From positions 193,847-257,846 of the forward strand of contig JAJEHN010000008.1 of the NCBI GenBank assembly GCA_022823665.1: a DNA stretch of 64,000 bases, written 5' to 3'. Of the stretch, positions 8,232-16,981 are shown in pieces. The DNA is from Thermoanaerobaculia bacterium (lineage in GTDB: Bacteria; Acidobacteriota; Thermoanaerobaculia; Multivoradales; Multivoraceae). Every line of letters starts with the position of its first letter. Within the stretch, counting starts at the first letter, position 1. A model generated the notes under the pieces. That model was given only the letters and a program-made list of their open reading frames with translations, did not search any database and was not told where the DNA came from. A program made the translations under genes and the position numbers.

Positions 8232-10018
8232 TGACCGAACGCGACCTCGGATCTTCGGGCGCGCGAGCCAAGGACGCGGTGCTGGCCGCGCTGCGGGCCT
8301 ACGACACCGCGACGAGGACGGGCGACCTCGACGGGCAGGTCGACTTCTTTGCGGAGGCCTGGCGAAGCAGTTCCGGCACGACGAAGGCCGACCTGCGGGA
8401 CCAACTGCAGCAGCAGGCCGACCGGAGCGGCGATCAGGACAAGCGGTTCGTGCTTGACGAAGCGATGGTGGTCGTCGACGGAGACACAGCAACCGTCGAC
8501 CCCGTGAAGCTCCGTTCACCGACCGGGAACGGCTCCTTCGAGTTCAGGATGACGAGGGAGCCCGACGGCGCCTGGCGATGCGTGTCGATTGCGCTCTCGC
8601 AGATCGACGACGCGCCCGCCGAAAGCACCCGCGCACTCCGTGAACGCATCCTGAGCGACCCGGCACGTCCCGGCTATCACTTCGTGATCCCCGAAGGCGT
8701 GGCGATGCCCTTCGACCCGAACGGCGCCATCTACTGGAAGGGCCGCTACCACCTCTTCTACATCTTCCAGGACAGTCGCCTCGGCAAGAAGTCCGACCAC
8801 TGGGGCCACATGTCGAGCTCGGACCTGTTTCACTGGCGCCACCATCCGACCGGTCTGCTCGACGGCATGTACAGCGGCAACTGCTTCCTCAACAGGGAGG
8901 GAGTGCCGACGATCTGCTACCACCAGAAAGGCCAGGGCAACGCGATGGCGGTGGCTCTGGACGACGACCTGAACGAGTGGAAGAAGCTCGACTCGAACCC
9001 GATCACGCCCGAGACCCGGGAAGGAGACGAGCACCACGGGAGATACCGTTCATGGGACCCCTTCGGCTGGCTCGAGGGCCACACCTGCTACGCCATCTTC
9101 GGCGGCCAGCGACCGGCCGTCGCGAAAGCACCCGCGCTCGAGGGCGAGTGGAAGTACGCCGGGGACCTGTTCGCGCACGGCGTCGAGGGCGTGTCCCTCG
9201 ACGAGGACGTGTCCTGCCCCGAGCTCTTCGAGCTGGGCGGCAAGCACGTGCTCCTCTGCATCAGTCACCGCCTCGGCTGCCGCTACTACGTGGGCGAATG
9301 GCGGGACGAACAGTTCCATCCCGAATCCCACGCCCAAATGAGCTGGATCGACAACTCGTTCTTCGCGCCCGAAAGCCTGGTCGACGACCGGGGACGTCGC
9401 ATCATGTGGGCCTGGATCCTCGATGAACCCCTGTTCGGAGCGCGCACGAAGCACGGCTGGTCCGGCACGTTGAGCCTTCCGCGGGTGTTGACGCTCGGAG
9501 GCGACGGGCTGCTCCGCATCGACGTGCCGGAGGAGATCGAAGCGCTCCGCTACGGTGAGATCCGAAAAGGGCCGTTGGTCGTGCCGGCCGACGAGGAGGT
9601 GCCCCTGGACGGCGTCGCCGGCGACAGCCTGGAGCTGATGGTCGAGATGAAGAGCGCCGCGGCTTCCCGGTTCGGAATCAGGGTATGCGCGTCGCCCGAC
9701 GGCCAGGAGGAGACGCCCATCTTCTACGACGCCGAAGAGAAACTGCTGAAGCTCGACACGCGCAGATCAGGCCCCGAGAACACACCGAAGGTCGTCGAGG
9801 CGGCGCCCTTCGAACTGCGGGACGGCGAGCGACTGAAGCTGCGTGTCTTCGTCGACAAGTCCGTCGTCGAGGTCTTCGCCAACAGCCGTCAGGCCATTGC
9901 GCGCCGCGTCTACCCGTCGCGCAAGGACAGCATCCGCGTCCATCTTTTCTCCACCGGCGGCGACGCCCGCGTGCACTCGCTCAAGGCATGGAAGATCACG
10001 CCTTCCAATCCCTACTAG
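8231..10018 (+). CDS. GH32-like glycoside hydrolase with N-terminal SnoaL-like domain
   Basis: FDPNGAIYWKGRYHLFY, RSWDPFGWLEGHTCYAIFGG, DVSCPELFELGGKHVLL; ATGA overlap with upstream ABC gene. Confidence 0.85.
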   Translation: MTERDLGSSGARAKDAVLAALRAYDTATRTGDLDGQVDFFAEAWRSSSGTTKADLRDQLQQQADRSGDQDKRFVLDEAMVVVDGDTATVDPVKLRSPTGNGSFEFRMTREPDGAWRCVSIALSQIDDAPAESTRALRERILSDPARPGYHFVIPEGVAMPFDPNGAIYWKGRYHLFYIFQDSRLGKKSDHWGHMSSSDLFHWRHHPTGLLDGMYSGNCFLNREGVPTICYHQKGQGNAMAVALDDDLNEWKKLDSNPITPETREGDEHHGRYRSWDPFGWLEGHTCYAIFGGQRPAVAKAPALEGEWKYAGDLFAHGVEGVSLDEDVSCPELFELGGKHVLLCISHRLGCRYYVGEWRDEQFHPESHAQMSWIDNSFFAPESLVDDRGRRIMWAWILDEPLFGARTKHGWSGTLSLPRVLTLGGDGLLRIDVPEEIEALRYGEIRKGPLVVPADEEVPLDGVAGDSLELMVEMKSAAASRFGIRVCASPDGQEETPIFYDAEEKLLKLDTRRSGPENTPKVVEAAPFELRDGERLKLRVFVDKSVVEVFANSRQAIARRVYPSRKDSIRVHLFSTGGDARVHSLKAWKITPSNPY

Positions 10019-10033
10019 AACAAGGACCATGTG

Positions 10034-10207
10034 ATGAAGATCCACGACCCCGAACTACGCATGATCGCCGAACAGCTCGCCCGGCTCGAGGACAGGCTCG
10101 GAGCCGGAACCGGGCCCGTCGTCGAGTCTCCGGGAAACGCGATTCTGGAACTGCTCAGAGTCGTGCGCGCGCTGACCGAGCGTCTCGACGAACTGGGTCG
10201 GCGCTGA
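10034..10207 (+). CDS. Small 57-aa ORF, helical
   Basis: MKIHDPELRMIAEQLARLEDRLGAGTGPVVESPGNAILELLRVVRALTERLDELGRR; 15 nt after the GH32 stop; below ORF-track cutoff. Confidence 0.5.
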   Translation: MKIHDPELRMIAEQLARLEDRLGAGTGPVVESPGNAILELLRVVRALTERLDELGRR

Positions 10208-11225
10208 CGACATAGATCATGCCGCTTGCGTCACCGGCCGTAACCGTCCGTCTGTCGAGCGAGACCGGGCAGGAACGTGCGCGCTCTCTGCACTCGAAGC
10301 TGGCGATTGGCTGCCCGAGTTCGAGGTCCCACAGACGCAGCGTCTTGTCCGGGGAGGTGGAGACGGCGCACGATCCGTCCGGTGTCACAGTCGCGGCGTA
10401 GACCGGTTCGGTATGGCCTTCAAGCATGTGCAGGGCGCGGCCGGTCTGTAGATCCCACACCCCTAGCGTCCCATCCGCGGACGCGGAGACGGCGCGGCTG
10501 CAGTCGGGTGTCGCCGCGACCGCGTAGACTGGCCCCGTGTGACCGCCGAGAGCCCGCATGGAGCGCCCCGAGACCAGGTCCCATACCCGTAGCGTCCGGT
10601 CCTCGGATGCCGAGACTGCACGGGCGCCGTCCGGGACAACGGCTACGGCGTGGACGGCGTCGGTGTGGCCTTCGAGCGTCCGCTGACCGCGGCCGGAGTC
10701 GAGGTCCCACAGGCGAACGGTCCCGTCCCAGGACGCGGAGACGGCGCGGGTGCCGTTGGGAGTGAGGGCGAACGACTTGACGTCATCCGTGTGGCCTCGG
10801 AGTGTGTGCAGGGCGCGGCCCGAGTGGAGGTCCCAGACGCGCAGGGTGGCGTCCGCGGACGAGGAGACGGCACGCTTGCCGTCCGGCGTCACCGCAACGG
10901 CGTAGACCTCCGTTGCGTGCCCCTGAAGCACGTGCCGCGTGCGACCTGAAGCGAGATCCCACACGCGCAGGGTCGCGTCAAAGGAACCGGAAACGGCGCG
11001 GGTGCCGTCCGGAGTTACCGCGACGGACCAGACGCCGGCAGTGTGGCCTTCGAGGGTGTAGAGAGCACGCATGGACCGGAGGTCCCACACGCGGAGGGTG
11101 GTGTCGGCGGAGGTGGAGATGAGGCGTTTTCCGTCAGGCGTCAGCGCGAGGGCCTCGACCCTCCCGGTGTGCCCCTCAAGCCTGTGAGCCAGCCTGAAGC
11201 GACACATACTCGCGATAACGGCCAT
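10155..11225 (-). CDS. WD40-repeat beta-propeller protein
   Basis: Seven near-identical 42-aa EGHT..V..VAVTPDG.RAVS.S.D.TLRVWDL repeats plus a degenerate eighth. Confidence 0.9.
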   Translation of the reverse strand: MAVIASMCRFRLAHRLEGHTGRVEALALTPDGKRLISTSADTTLRVWDLRSMRALYTLEGHTAGVWSVAVTPDGTRAVSGSFDATLRVWDLASGRTRHVLQGHATEVYAVAVTPDGKRAVSSSADATLRVWDLHSGRALHTLRGHTDDVKSFALTPNGTRAVSASWDGTVRLWDLDSGRGQRTLEGHTDAVHAVAVVPDGARAVSASEDRTLRVWDLVSGRSMRALGGHTGPVYAVAATPDCSRAVSASADGTLGVWDLQTGRALHMLEGHTEPVYAATVTPDGSCAVSTSPDKTLRLWDLELGQPIASFECRERARSCPVSLDRRTVTAGDASGMIYVVSADPVRRDARSARARL

Positions 11226-13275
11226 CGGGGATCGCCATCAGTTCCTCGTGTGAGCCTGACTCCCGGACCTCGCCCTCCTCCAGGAAGTAGATGCGATTCG
11301 CGTGGGCGATGGTCGACAGGCGGTGGGCGATGATGATGACCAGCCTGTCCTTCGCCGCTTCGTGCAGGGCATCGACGAGGTAGGCCTCGGTCTCCGGGTC
11401 GAGCGCGGAGGTCGGTTCGTCGAGGATCAGAATCCGGGCATCGCGCAGCAGCCCGCGGGCGATCGCGATGCGTTGTTTCTGGCCCACAGACAGCTTGCTC
11501 GTCACGGTACCTAGATTCGTCCGGTATCCGTCGGGCAGCGCGGCGATGAAATCGTGGGCGCCCGCTATGCGGGCCGCACGCTCGACCTGCGCCTCGGTCG
11601 CGGCCGGGTTGCCGTAGCGGATGTTCTCGAGGATCGAGTCGGAGAAGAGCTGCGTCTCCTGGAAGACGTAAGAGACTTGCTCGCGGAGGCTCTCGACCGA
11701 CACGTCCTTGAGGTCGACGCCGTCGACCGACACCGTCCCCTCCGTCGCCTGCACGAAGGCCGGCACCAGGTAGGCGAGGCTCGTCTTGCCCGCGCCTGTG
11801 GGGCCGACGAAGGCGACGATCTCGCCGACGCGTGCTTCCAGGTCGACGTTCCTGAGTGCGCGGCGACCATCCGGGTAGACGAGCCCCACGCCCTTCATCT
11901 CGACGCCGCGCTTGATTCGATCCAGTTCGACGCCGTCCCGCGCCTTCTCCGCCGGCAGGTCCATCAGGAAGAACACGCGGCGCATCCCCGCGATGTCTCG
12001 CTGCCACTCCGTGTACATGAAGCCCCAGGCGCCAAACGTCGCACTTAGGACGAAGAAGTAGTACGTGAGAACGAAGTAGTCGCCAGCCGTGAACGTGCCG
12101 TCGATGACCCGACCCGCCATCACGATGAAGAACACGACCTGGCTCAGCAGCAGCGCCAGGCTGAACGCCTGCCGGTACGTGAGCACGAGGAACCACTCCC
12201 AACGGAAGCGCCTGAACGACTCCTCGCTGGCTTTCCTGAACCTCTCTCCTTCCCGCTCGTTCCCGCCGAGGCTCTGCACGGCGAGCACGTTGCTCATCCC
12301 CTCCTCGATGTTGCTCGTCGTGCTGGAGCCGGAAGCCCGGCTGGCCTGGCCCCGGCGCCGCGCCATGCGGGCGAAGGGGAGTTCGATGAGGAACACGATC
12401 GGAAGGGCCAGCATGCCCAGCACGATGACCTCGGGCGCGGCGCCGAAGTACGTGAACATGATGGACAGGGTGATCACGACTCCGAGCAACCCCGAGTAGA
12501 GCCCCAGCGCGATCCCGTGCAGCAGCATGTTGGCGCTCGTCGTGTCGTACAGGACGCGGTAGACGCTGTCGCCGATCCGCAGGTCGTCCAGGGTCGTCAT
12601 CGGCAGCGACCGGAGCTTCCGGGCTACCCGGGTTCGCAGGAAGTGGTTCATCGACTGCGAGAGCCGGAGGTGCACCCGGAAGTCGAGAAACCCCAGGATG
12701 CCCGCCATCAGGCCGGAGCCCATGTTCGCCAGGTTCTCCGTCTGCGTGGCGATGTCGTGGCCCTGGGCCAGGGTGCCGTGACCCTGCGGCGTGAGGGCCG
12801 TGGCGCCGCCGGAAGACCCCGCCGACGCCCCCGTCGGCGCTCCGCTGGGCGACCGGCCCGCGCCCCGGCTCGTGGTGAACCCGAAGACCGTCACCATGAA
12901 CACGCCGAGCAGGAACACCCAGAGCATCATCTCGACCGGACCCATGCCGTCCAGCAGCAGCACCGCCGGCGCCAGGTAGGCAGGGAAGCCGGACGCGTCC
13001 CCGATCGGCGCGCCCAGGATGATGTGGTCGACCACGACCTTGCCCGGCCAGGGCGCGACCATCAGCCGGAAGACCAGCTCCACCGTGATGAAGCCGAGCT
13101 TCGTCGCGATCCGCGCCTTGAACAGCCGGAAGGTCGAGACGACCCGCGCGAAGATGCGCAGGACCTCCCGGAACGGGATGTCCGTGCCCAGGTCGAGGAC
13201 GCTGGCGGCACGGTCGAGCTGCTTCTCGCCTTCCCGAAGCGACGGCCGCGACGCCCGGACCGCTTCGGCCATCAA
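11176..13275 (-). CDS. ABC exporter (TMD-NBD fusion)
   Basis: GPTGAGKTS, LSVGQKQRIAIARGLL, ILILDEPTSALD; ATGA overlap with upstream gene. Confidence 0.93.
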   Translation of the reverse strand: MMAEAVRASRPSLREGEKQLDRAASVLDLGTDIPFREVLRIFARVVSTFRLFKARIATKLGFITVELVFRLMVAPWPGKVVVDHIILGAPIGDASGFPAYLAPAVLLLDGMGPVEMMLWVFLLGVFMVTVFGFTTSRGAGRSPSGAPTGASAGSSGGATALTPQGHGTLAQGHDIATQTENLANMGSGLMAGILGFLDFRVHLRLSQSMNHFLRTRVARKLRSLPMTTLDDLRIGDSVYRVLYDTTSANMLLHGIALGLYSGLLGVVITLSIMFTYFGAAPEVIVLGMLALPIVFLIELPFARMARRRGQASRASGSSTTSNIEEGMSNVLAVQSLGGNEREGERFRKASEESFRRFRWEWFLVLTYRQAFSLALLLSQVVFFIVMAGRVIDGTFTAGDYFVLTYYFFVLSATFGAWGFMYTEWQRDIAGMRRVFFLMDLPAEKARDGVELDRIKRGVEMKGVGLVYPDGRRALRNVDLEARVGEIVAFVGPTGAGKTSLAYLVPAFVQATEGTVSVDGVDLKDVSVESLREQVSYVFQETQLFSDSILENIRYGNPAATEAQVERAARIAGAHDFIAALPDGYRTNLGTVTSKLSVGQKQRIAIARGLLRDARILILDEPTSALDPETEAYLVDALHEAAKDRLVIIIAHRLSTIAHANRIYFLEEGEVRESGSHEELMAIPDGRYREYVSLQAGSQA

Positions 13276-15707
13276 CCGGCCTCGGCGGCCCGTCTCGACA
13301 GTCTCGCCTCGGTCTCCACGAATGACCGGTAGCGCCCGCCGTCCACGGCCATCAGTTCGTCATGGGATCCGTTCTCGACGATCCGGCCGCCGTCGAGATA
13401 GAGGATCCGGTCCGCCTGCTGGATCGTCGAGATCCGGTGCGTGATCAGGAAGATGGCGCGGCCCTCGCCCCACGCCGACAGGCGCTCGAGCACCCGGTGT
13501 TCGGTGTAGGCGTCGAGCGCGGCCGTGGGCTCGTCGAGGATCAGGATCGGAGCATCCTTGACGATCGCCCGGGCGATCGAAAGACGCTGCCGCTGGCCCG
13601 TGGACAGCTTGCCGCCGCGGTCGCTGAGCACGGTGTCCAGGCCTTCCGGCAACCCGGCGACGTACTCGTCGACGCAGGCGACGCGGGCGGCCTCGAGCAC
13701 CCGCTCGTCGCTCGCGTCGGGAACGACGTAGCGGATGTTGTCGCGCACGGACATGCCGAACAGGACGTTCTCCTGCAGGGCGACCGAGACGTTGCCGCGC
13801 AGGCTGTCCAGATCCAGCTTGCGCAGGTCGACGCCATCGATCGAGACCGTGCCCGAGTCGGGGTCGAACAGCCGGAGCAACAGGCTGACCAGCGTGCTCT
13901 TGCCCGAGCCCGTCGGGCCGACGATCGCCGTGATCGAGCCCGGCTCGACACCGAAGCTGACGCCCCGTAGAACAGGACGATCCGGTTCGTAGGCGAAGTC
14001 GACGTCGTCGAAGCGGATCCTGCGGCGGAAGGGCCCCATCGGCACAGCGTCCGGAGCGTTCTTCACGTCGGGCTCGATGTCGAGGATGTCGAAGGACCGA
14101 TCGAGCCCCATCGCCATGTCCTGGGCCTGCGACCACAAGGTGACCAGGTTCCGCACGGAAACGCTCGACGCGCCGATCTGCTCCTGGGCCCAGTTGTACG
14201 CGGACAGGTTCCACGTCACGAAGCTCAGACCCACGAGGGCGACGAGCGCGGTCGCGAACGTCTCCCGTTCGCCGTTGGCCCAGACCGCCATCAGGAACTG
14301 CGCCGTCAGCAGCGCGGCGGCGGCGATCGAAAAGGTGACGATGCCGACGACGGCCATCAGCGATCGCACCCGGAAGGACGCGTTGAAGGCCCTGACGGAA
14401 TCGCGCTCGAGCCGCTCCTGCTCCCTGTCCGCGGCGCCGTAGGCCTTGATCACCCGGATCGCGGCGAACGTCTCCTGCACGCGCGACGTGAAGTCCGAGT
14501 TGGCCTCCCGGGAAGCGAGCGATCTCTCCCGCATCCGCGGCGAGAACCAGCGCCCCCAGACCACGGCGAGCAGGACGATGCTGAGCGCCATGGTGCCGAG
14601 GATCGGGTCGAGCGCGGCCAGGAAGACGACGCCGATCGCGTAGGTGCTCAGCATCTGCATCGACTGCGTCACATTGCCGATGACGGCCGTGACCTGGGCG
14701 CTGTCCTGGTAGATGCGGTAGACCGAATCGCCCACCCGGTGGTCGCTGTGGTAGCGGAGAGACAGCCCGAGCCAGCGCTCCACCAGCGCCATCCGCAGGT
14801 CCTGGTTCACGCGCTGCATGATGAAGATGTAGTAGTAGGGCAGCAGCATCATCACCGGGAGCTGCGCGAACCACCCGAAGACCATGAAGACGGCGTAAAT
14901 CCACTTCAGGCTGTGCCTCTGCTCGGCGGTCAGCGGCGCCAGGTCGATGTTCGCTTCGGCGGCGGCCTCGGGCCGCGCCTCGCCGGCGAGCTCCGACCGG
15001 CCGATGAAGTCGGCCAGGAACGGGGTCAGCGGCTCGGCCTGCAGGATCGACTGGCTGATCAGGTCCACCGAGAAGAGGGCGATCACCATCGTCAGCAGGG
15101 TCGAGGCCCACACCAGGACGAAGTAGTAGACGAGGTGACTGCCGAGCCGGATGCGGAAGCGCAGCCGGCCGCCGTCGAAGCGGTACTGCAGCACCCAGAT
15201 GCAGACGCACCCCGCCGCCACGAGCCCGACGTAGATGCTGTCGGCGAGACCGGCCACGCCGAACAGCGCGAAGACGAACGTCGCCGTGCCGGCGAGCACG
15301 AGCGCGAAGGACGTCCAAAGATAGGCGCGGCCCTTTACGAACAGCAGCGCCCAGACGAGGGCCGTCATCAGGACCGTGCCGGCCAGCAGGAGATCGTGCC
15401 GCCAGTCGGTTCCCGGGGGCTGAAGCCAGAGGAGCGGCCCGAGCGCCGTGAGCACCGTGACCAGGGGCGGAACGTGACGGAAGCTCCACGCGCCGTCCGC
15501 GGCAGCGTCGCCCTCGGCGGCCCTGCTGCGCGGCAGCTCCCGCCAGCGGCCGACGATCTGGGGCCAGAGATAGGGCCAGGTGCGGACGAAGATCCGGAGG
15601 ACGGCGACGAAGCCCTGCTCCTCCGGAGTCTTGCCCGGCGGGGACTCCGGAGGGGTGTCCGCCTCGCCCCAGAAGGGGAGCGCGCGTGCCTGCTTCAGAT
15701 CGTCCAC
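13272..15707 (-). CDS. ABC exporter (TMD-NBD fusion), 811 aa
   Basis: GPTGSGKSTLVSLLLRLFDPDSGTVSIDG, LSTGQRQRLSIARAIV, ILILDEPTAALD. Confidence 0.93.
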   Translation of the reverse strand: MDDLKQARALPFWGEADTPPESPPGKTPEEQGFVAVLRIFVRTWPYLWPQIVGRWRELPRSRAAEGDAAADGAWSFRHVPPLVTVLTALGPLLWLQPPGTDWRHDLLLAGTVLMTALVWALLFVKGRAYLWTSFALVLAGTATFVFALFGVAGLADSIYVGLVAAGCVCIWVLQYRFDGGRLRFRIRLGSHLVYYFVLVWASTLLTMVIALFSVDLISQSILQAEPLTPFLADFIGRSELAGEARPEAAAEANIDLAPLTAEQRHSLKWIYAVFMVFGWFAQLPVMMLLPYYYIFIMQRVNQDLRMALVERWLGLSLRYHSDHRVGDSVYRIYQDSAQVTAVIGNVTQSMQMLSTYAIGVVFLAALDPILGTMALSIVLLAVVWGRWFSPRMRERSLASREANSDFTSRVQETFAAIRVIKAYGAADREQERLERDSVRAFNASFRVRSLMAVVGIVTFSIAAAALLTAQFLMAVWANGERETFATALVALVGLSFVTWNLSAYNWAQEQIGASSVSVRNLVTLWSQAQDMAMGLDRSFDILDIEPDVKNAPDAVPMGPFRRRIRFDDVDFAYEPDRPVLRGVSFGVEPGSITAIVGPTGSGKSTLVSLLLRLFDPDSGTVSIDGVDLRKLDLDSLRGNVSVALQENVLFGMSVRDNIRYVVPDASDERVLEAARVACVDEYVAGLPEGLDTVLSDRGGKLSTGQRQRLSIARAIVKDAPILILDEPTAALDAYTEHRVLERLSAWGEGRAIFLITHRISTIQQADRILYLDGGRIVENGSHDELMAVDGGRYRSFVETEARLSRRAAEAG

Positions 15708-15732
15708 ACCGCCGGGAGCTTACGCCGCGGCG

Positions 15733-16962
15733 CTAGGGATCCGCGGTTCTCCTCCGGCCCTCGACCGCGTAGTCGCCCGCGGGGGGCACATCGAGGCTGA
15801 GGGCGCCGCGGAAGGTGTCTCCTCGCACTTGCAGCCAGGCGCTCAGCTTGCCGACCGATCCCTTGCCCCAGTTCACCTGGGATCCGGACGCGACGTAGTC
15901 GTAGCTCAGAATGCCGTCTTCGAAGCGGACCGCCGTGACCTCCATCTCGCCGTCCACCTCGTCGTGGAGCGTCGCGGCAAGCGCGCCGCCCCGCTCGCCA
16001 AGGGTCAACACGCTGCGGCGAAACTCGCCGAGGACCCTCGTCACAACGTCCCACGTGCCGGTCACCGCTTCAAGGTCGGGCGGGTCGCCGGCGCCCTTGA
16101 CACCGGGATAATCGCGCCAGAGCCACCGCAGCGTGTCGGGGAAGATGGCGCCGCCGTGCTTCAGGTCGTGGCCGCCCGTGCCCATCTCGAAGCGGTAGTC
16201 GTAGCGGGCGAATAGGAGCGCCGAGTCCATCTGGAGGTTGGCCAGCGTCCAGTTCCCCTCCGCGAGGTTGATGTCGTTCTCCCCGTCCTGGAGGAAGACG
16301 CGGATCGGCTTCGGGTTCCCGCGGGTCGCGCGAATCAGATACGGGTACTGCGAACCGCCCTGGAGCCGCGTGTAGCTGCCGACGTGGCTGACGACCTTGC
16401 TGAAGGCGTCGGGACGCTGCCAGGCGACGGTGAACGAAGCCAGTCCGCCATCGCTCATGCCGGCGATCGCGCGGCCCGCCGCCTCGTCCGTCAGGTTGTA
16501 GTCCCTGCCGACCTCGGGGAGGATCTCCTCCAGCAGGAAGCGGGCGTACGTGTCGGCGACCGACGGGTACTGGATGCTCCGCAGGTCCCAGGGGATCTCC
16601 TTCATCCCGGGGTTGATGAAGATGCCGATCGTCACCGGCATCTCGCCCATGTGGATCAGGTTGTCGAAGACCGTCGGCGCCCTGACTAGGCCCTCGGGGT
16701 CGGCGTAGAACTCGCCGTCCTGGAAGACCATGACGGCCGCTGGCTCGGCGTCCGTGTACTGGGCCGGAACGTAGACCCGGTACTCGTGGGTCGTGCCCGG
16801 GTAGATGCGGCTGGCGTCCCAGGTGCGTTTCTCCACCGTGCCGGCGGGGACGCCTTCCTGGGGTAGAGAATCGGGGCCCAGCGTGTACTCGGCCCCGCCG
16901 ACTCCGGTCGCCATCAGGAGAAGCAACAGGGGGATCGGAAAGCGTCCGATCCCCCTGCTCAT
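15733..16962 (-). CDS. Secreted esterase, enterochelin-esterase-like alpha/beta hydrolase
   Basis: YRVYVPAQYTDAEPAAVMVFQDGEFY...AIAGMSDGGLASFTVAWQRPDAF...GGHDLKHGGAIFPDTLRWLW. Confidence 0.83.
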   Translation of the reverse strand: MSRGIGRFPIPLLLLLMATGVGGAEYTLGPDSLPQEGVPAGTVEKRTWDASRIYPGTTHEYRVYVPAQYTDAEPAAVMVFQDGEFYADPEGLVRAPTVFDNLIHMGEMPVTIGIFINPGMKEIPWDLRSIQYPSVADTYARFLLEEILPEVGRDYNLTDEAAGRAIAGMSDGGLASFTVAWQRPDAFSKVVSHVGSYTRLQGGSQYPYLIRATRGNPKPIRVFLQDGENDINLAEGNWTLANLQMDSALLFARYDYRFEMGTGGHDLKHGGAIFPDTLRWLWRDYPGVKGAGDPPDLEAVTGTWDVVTRVLGEFRRSVLTLGERGGALAATLHDEVDGEMEVTAVRFEDGILSYDYVASGSQVNWGKGSVGKLSAWLQVRGDTFRGALSLDVPPAGDYAVEGRRRTADP

Positions 16963-16981
16963 GACTGTCGTACCGGCGCCG

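Noticed and set aside
10155-11225. CRISPR-like periodic repeats
   Set aside because: The 126-nt periodicity is coding WD40 blades, not short repeats with unique spacers
13360-15489. 709-aa antisense/alternate-frame ORF and similar long ORFs (e.g. 18116-19981 +, 4383-6053 +, 57693-59627 +, 22135-23709 -)
   Set aside because: Arg/Pro/Ala- or Asp/Glu/His/Val-rich shadow ORFs caused by high GC3 in genes clearly coded on the opposite strand or another frame
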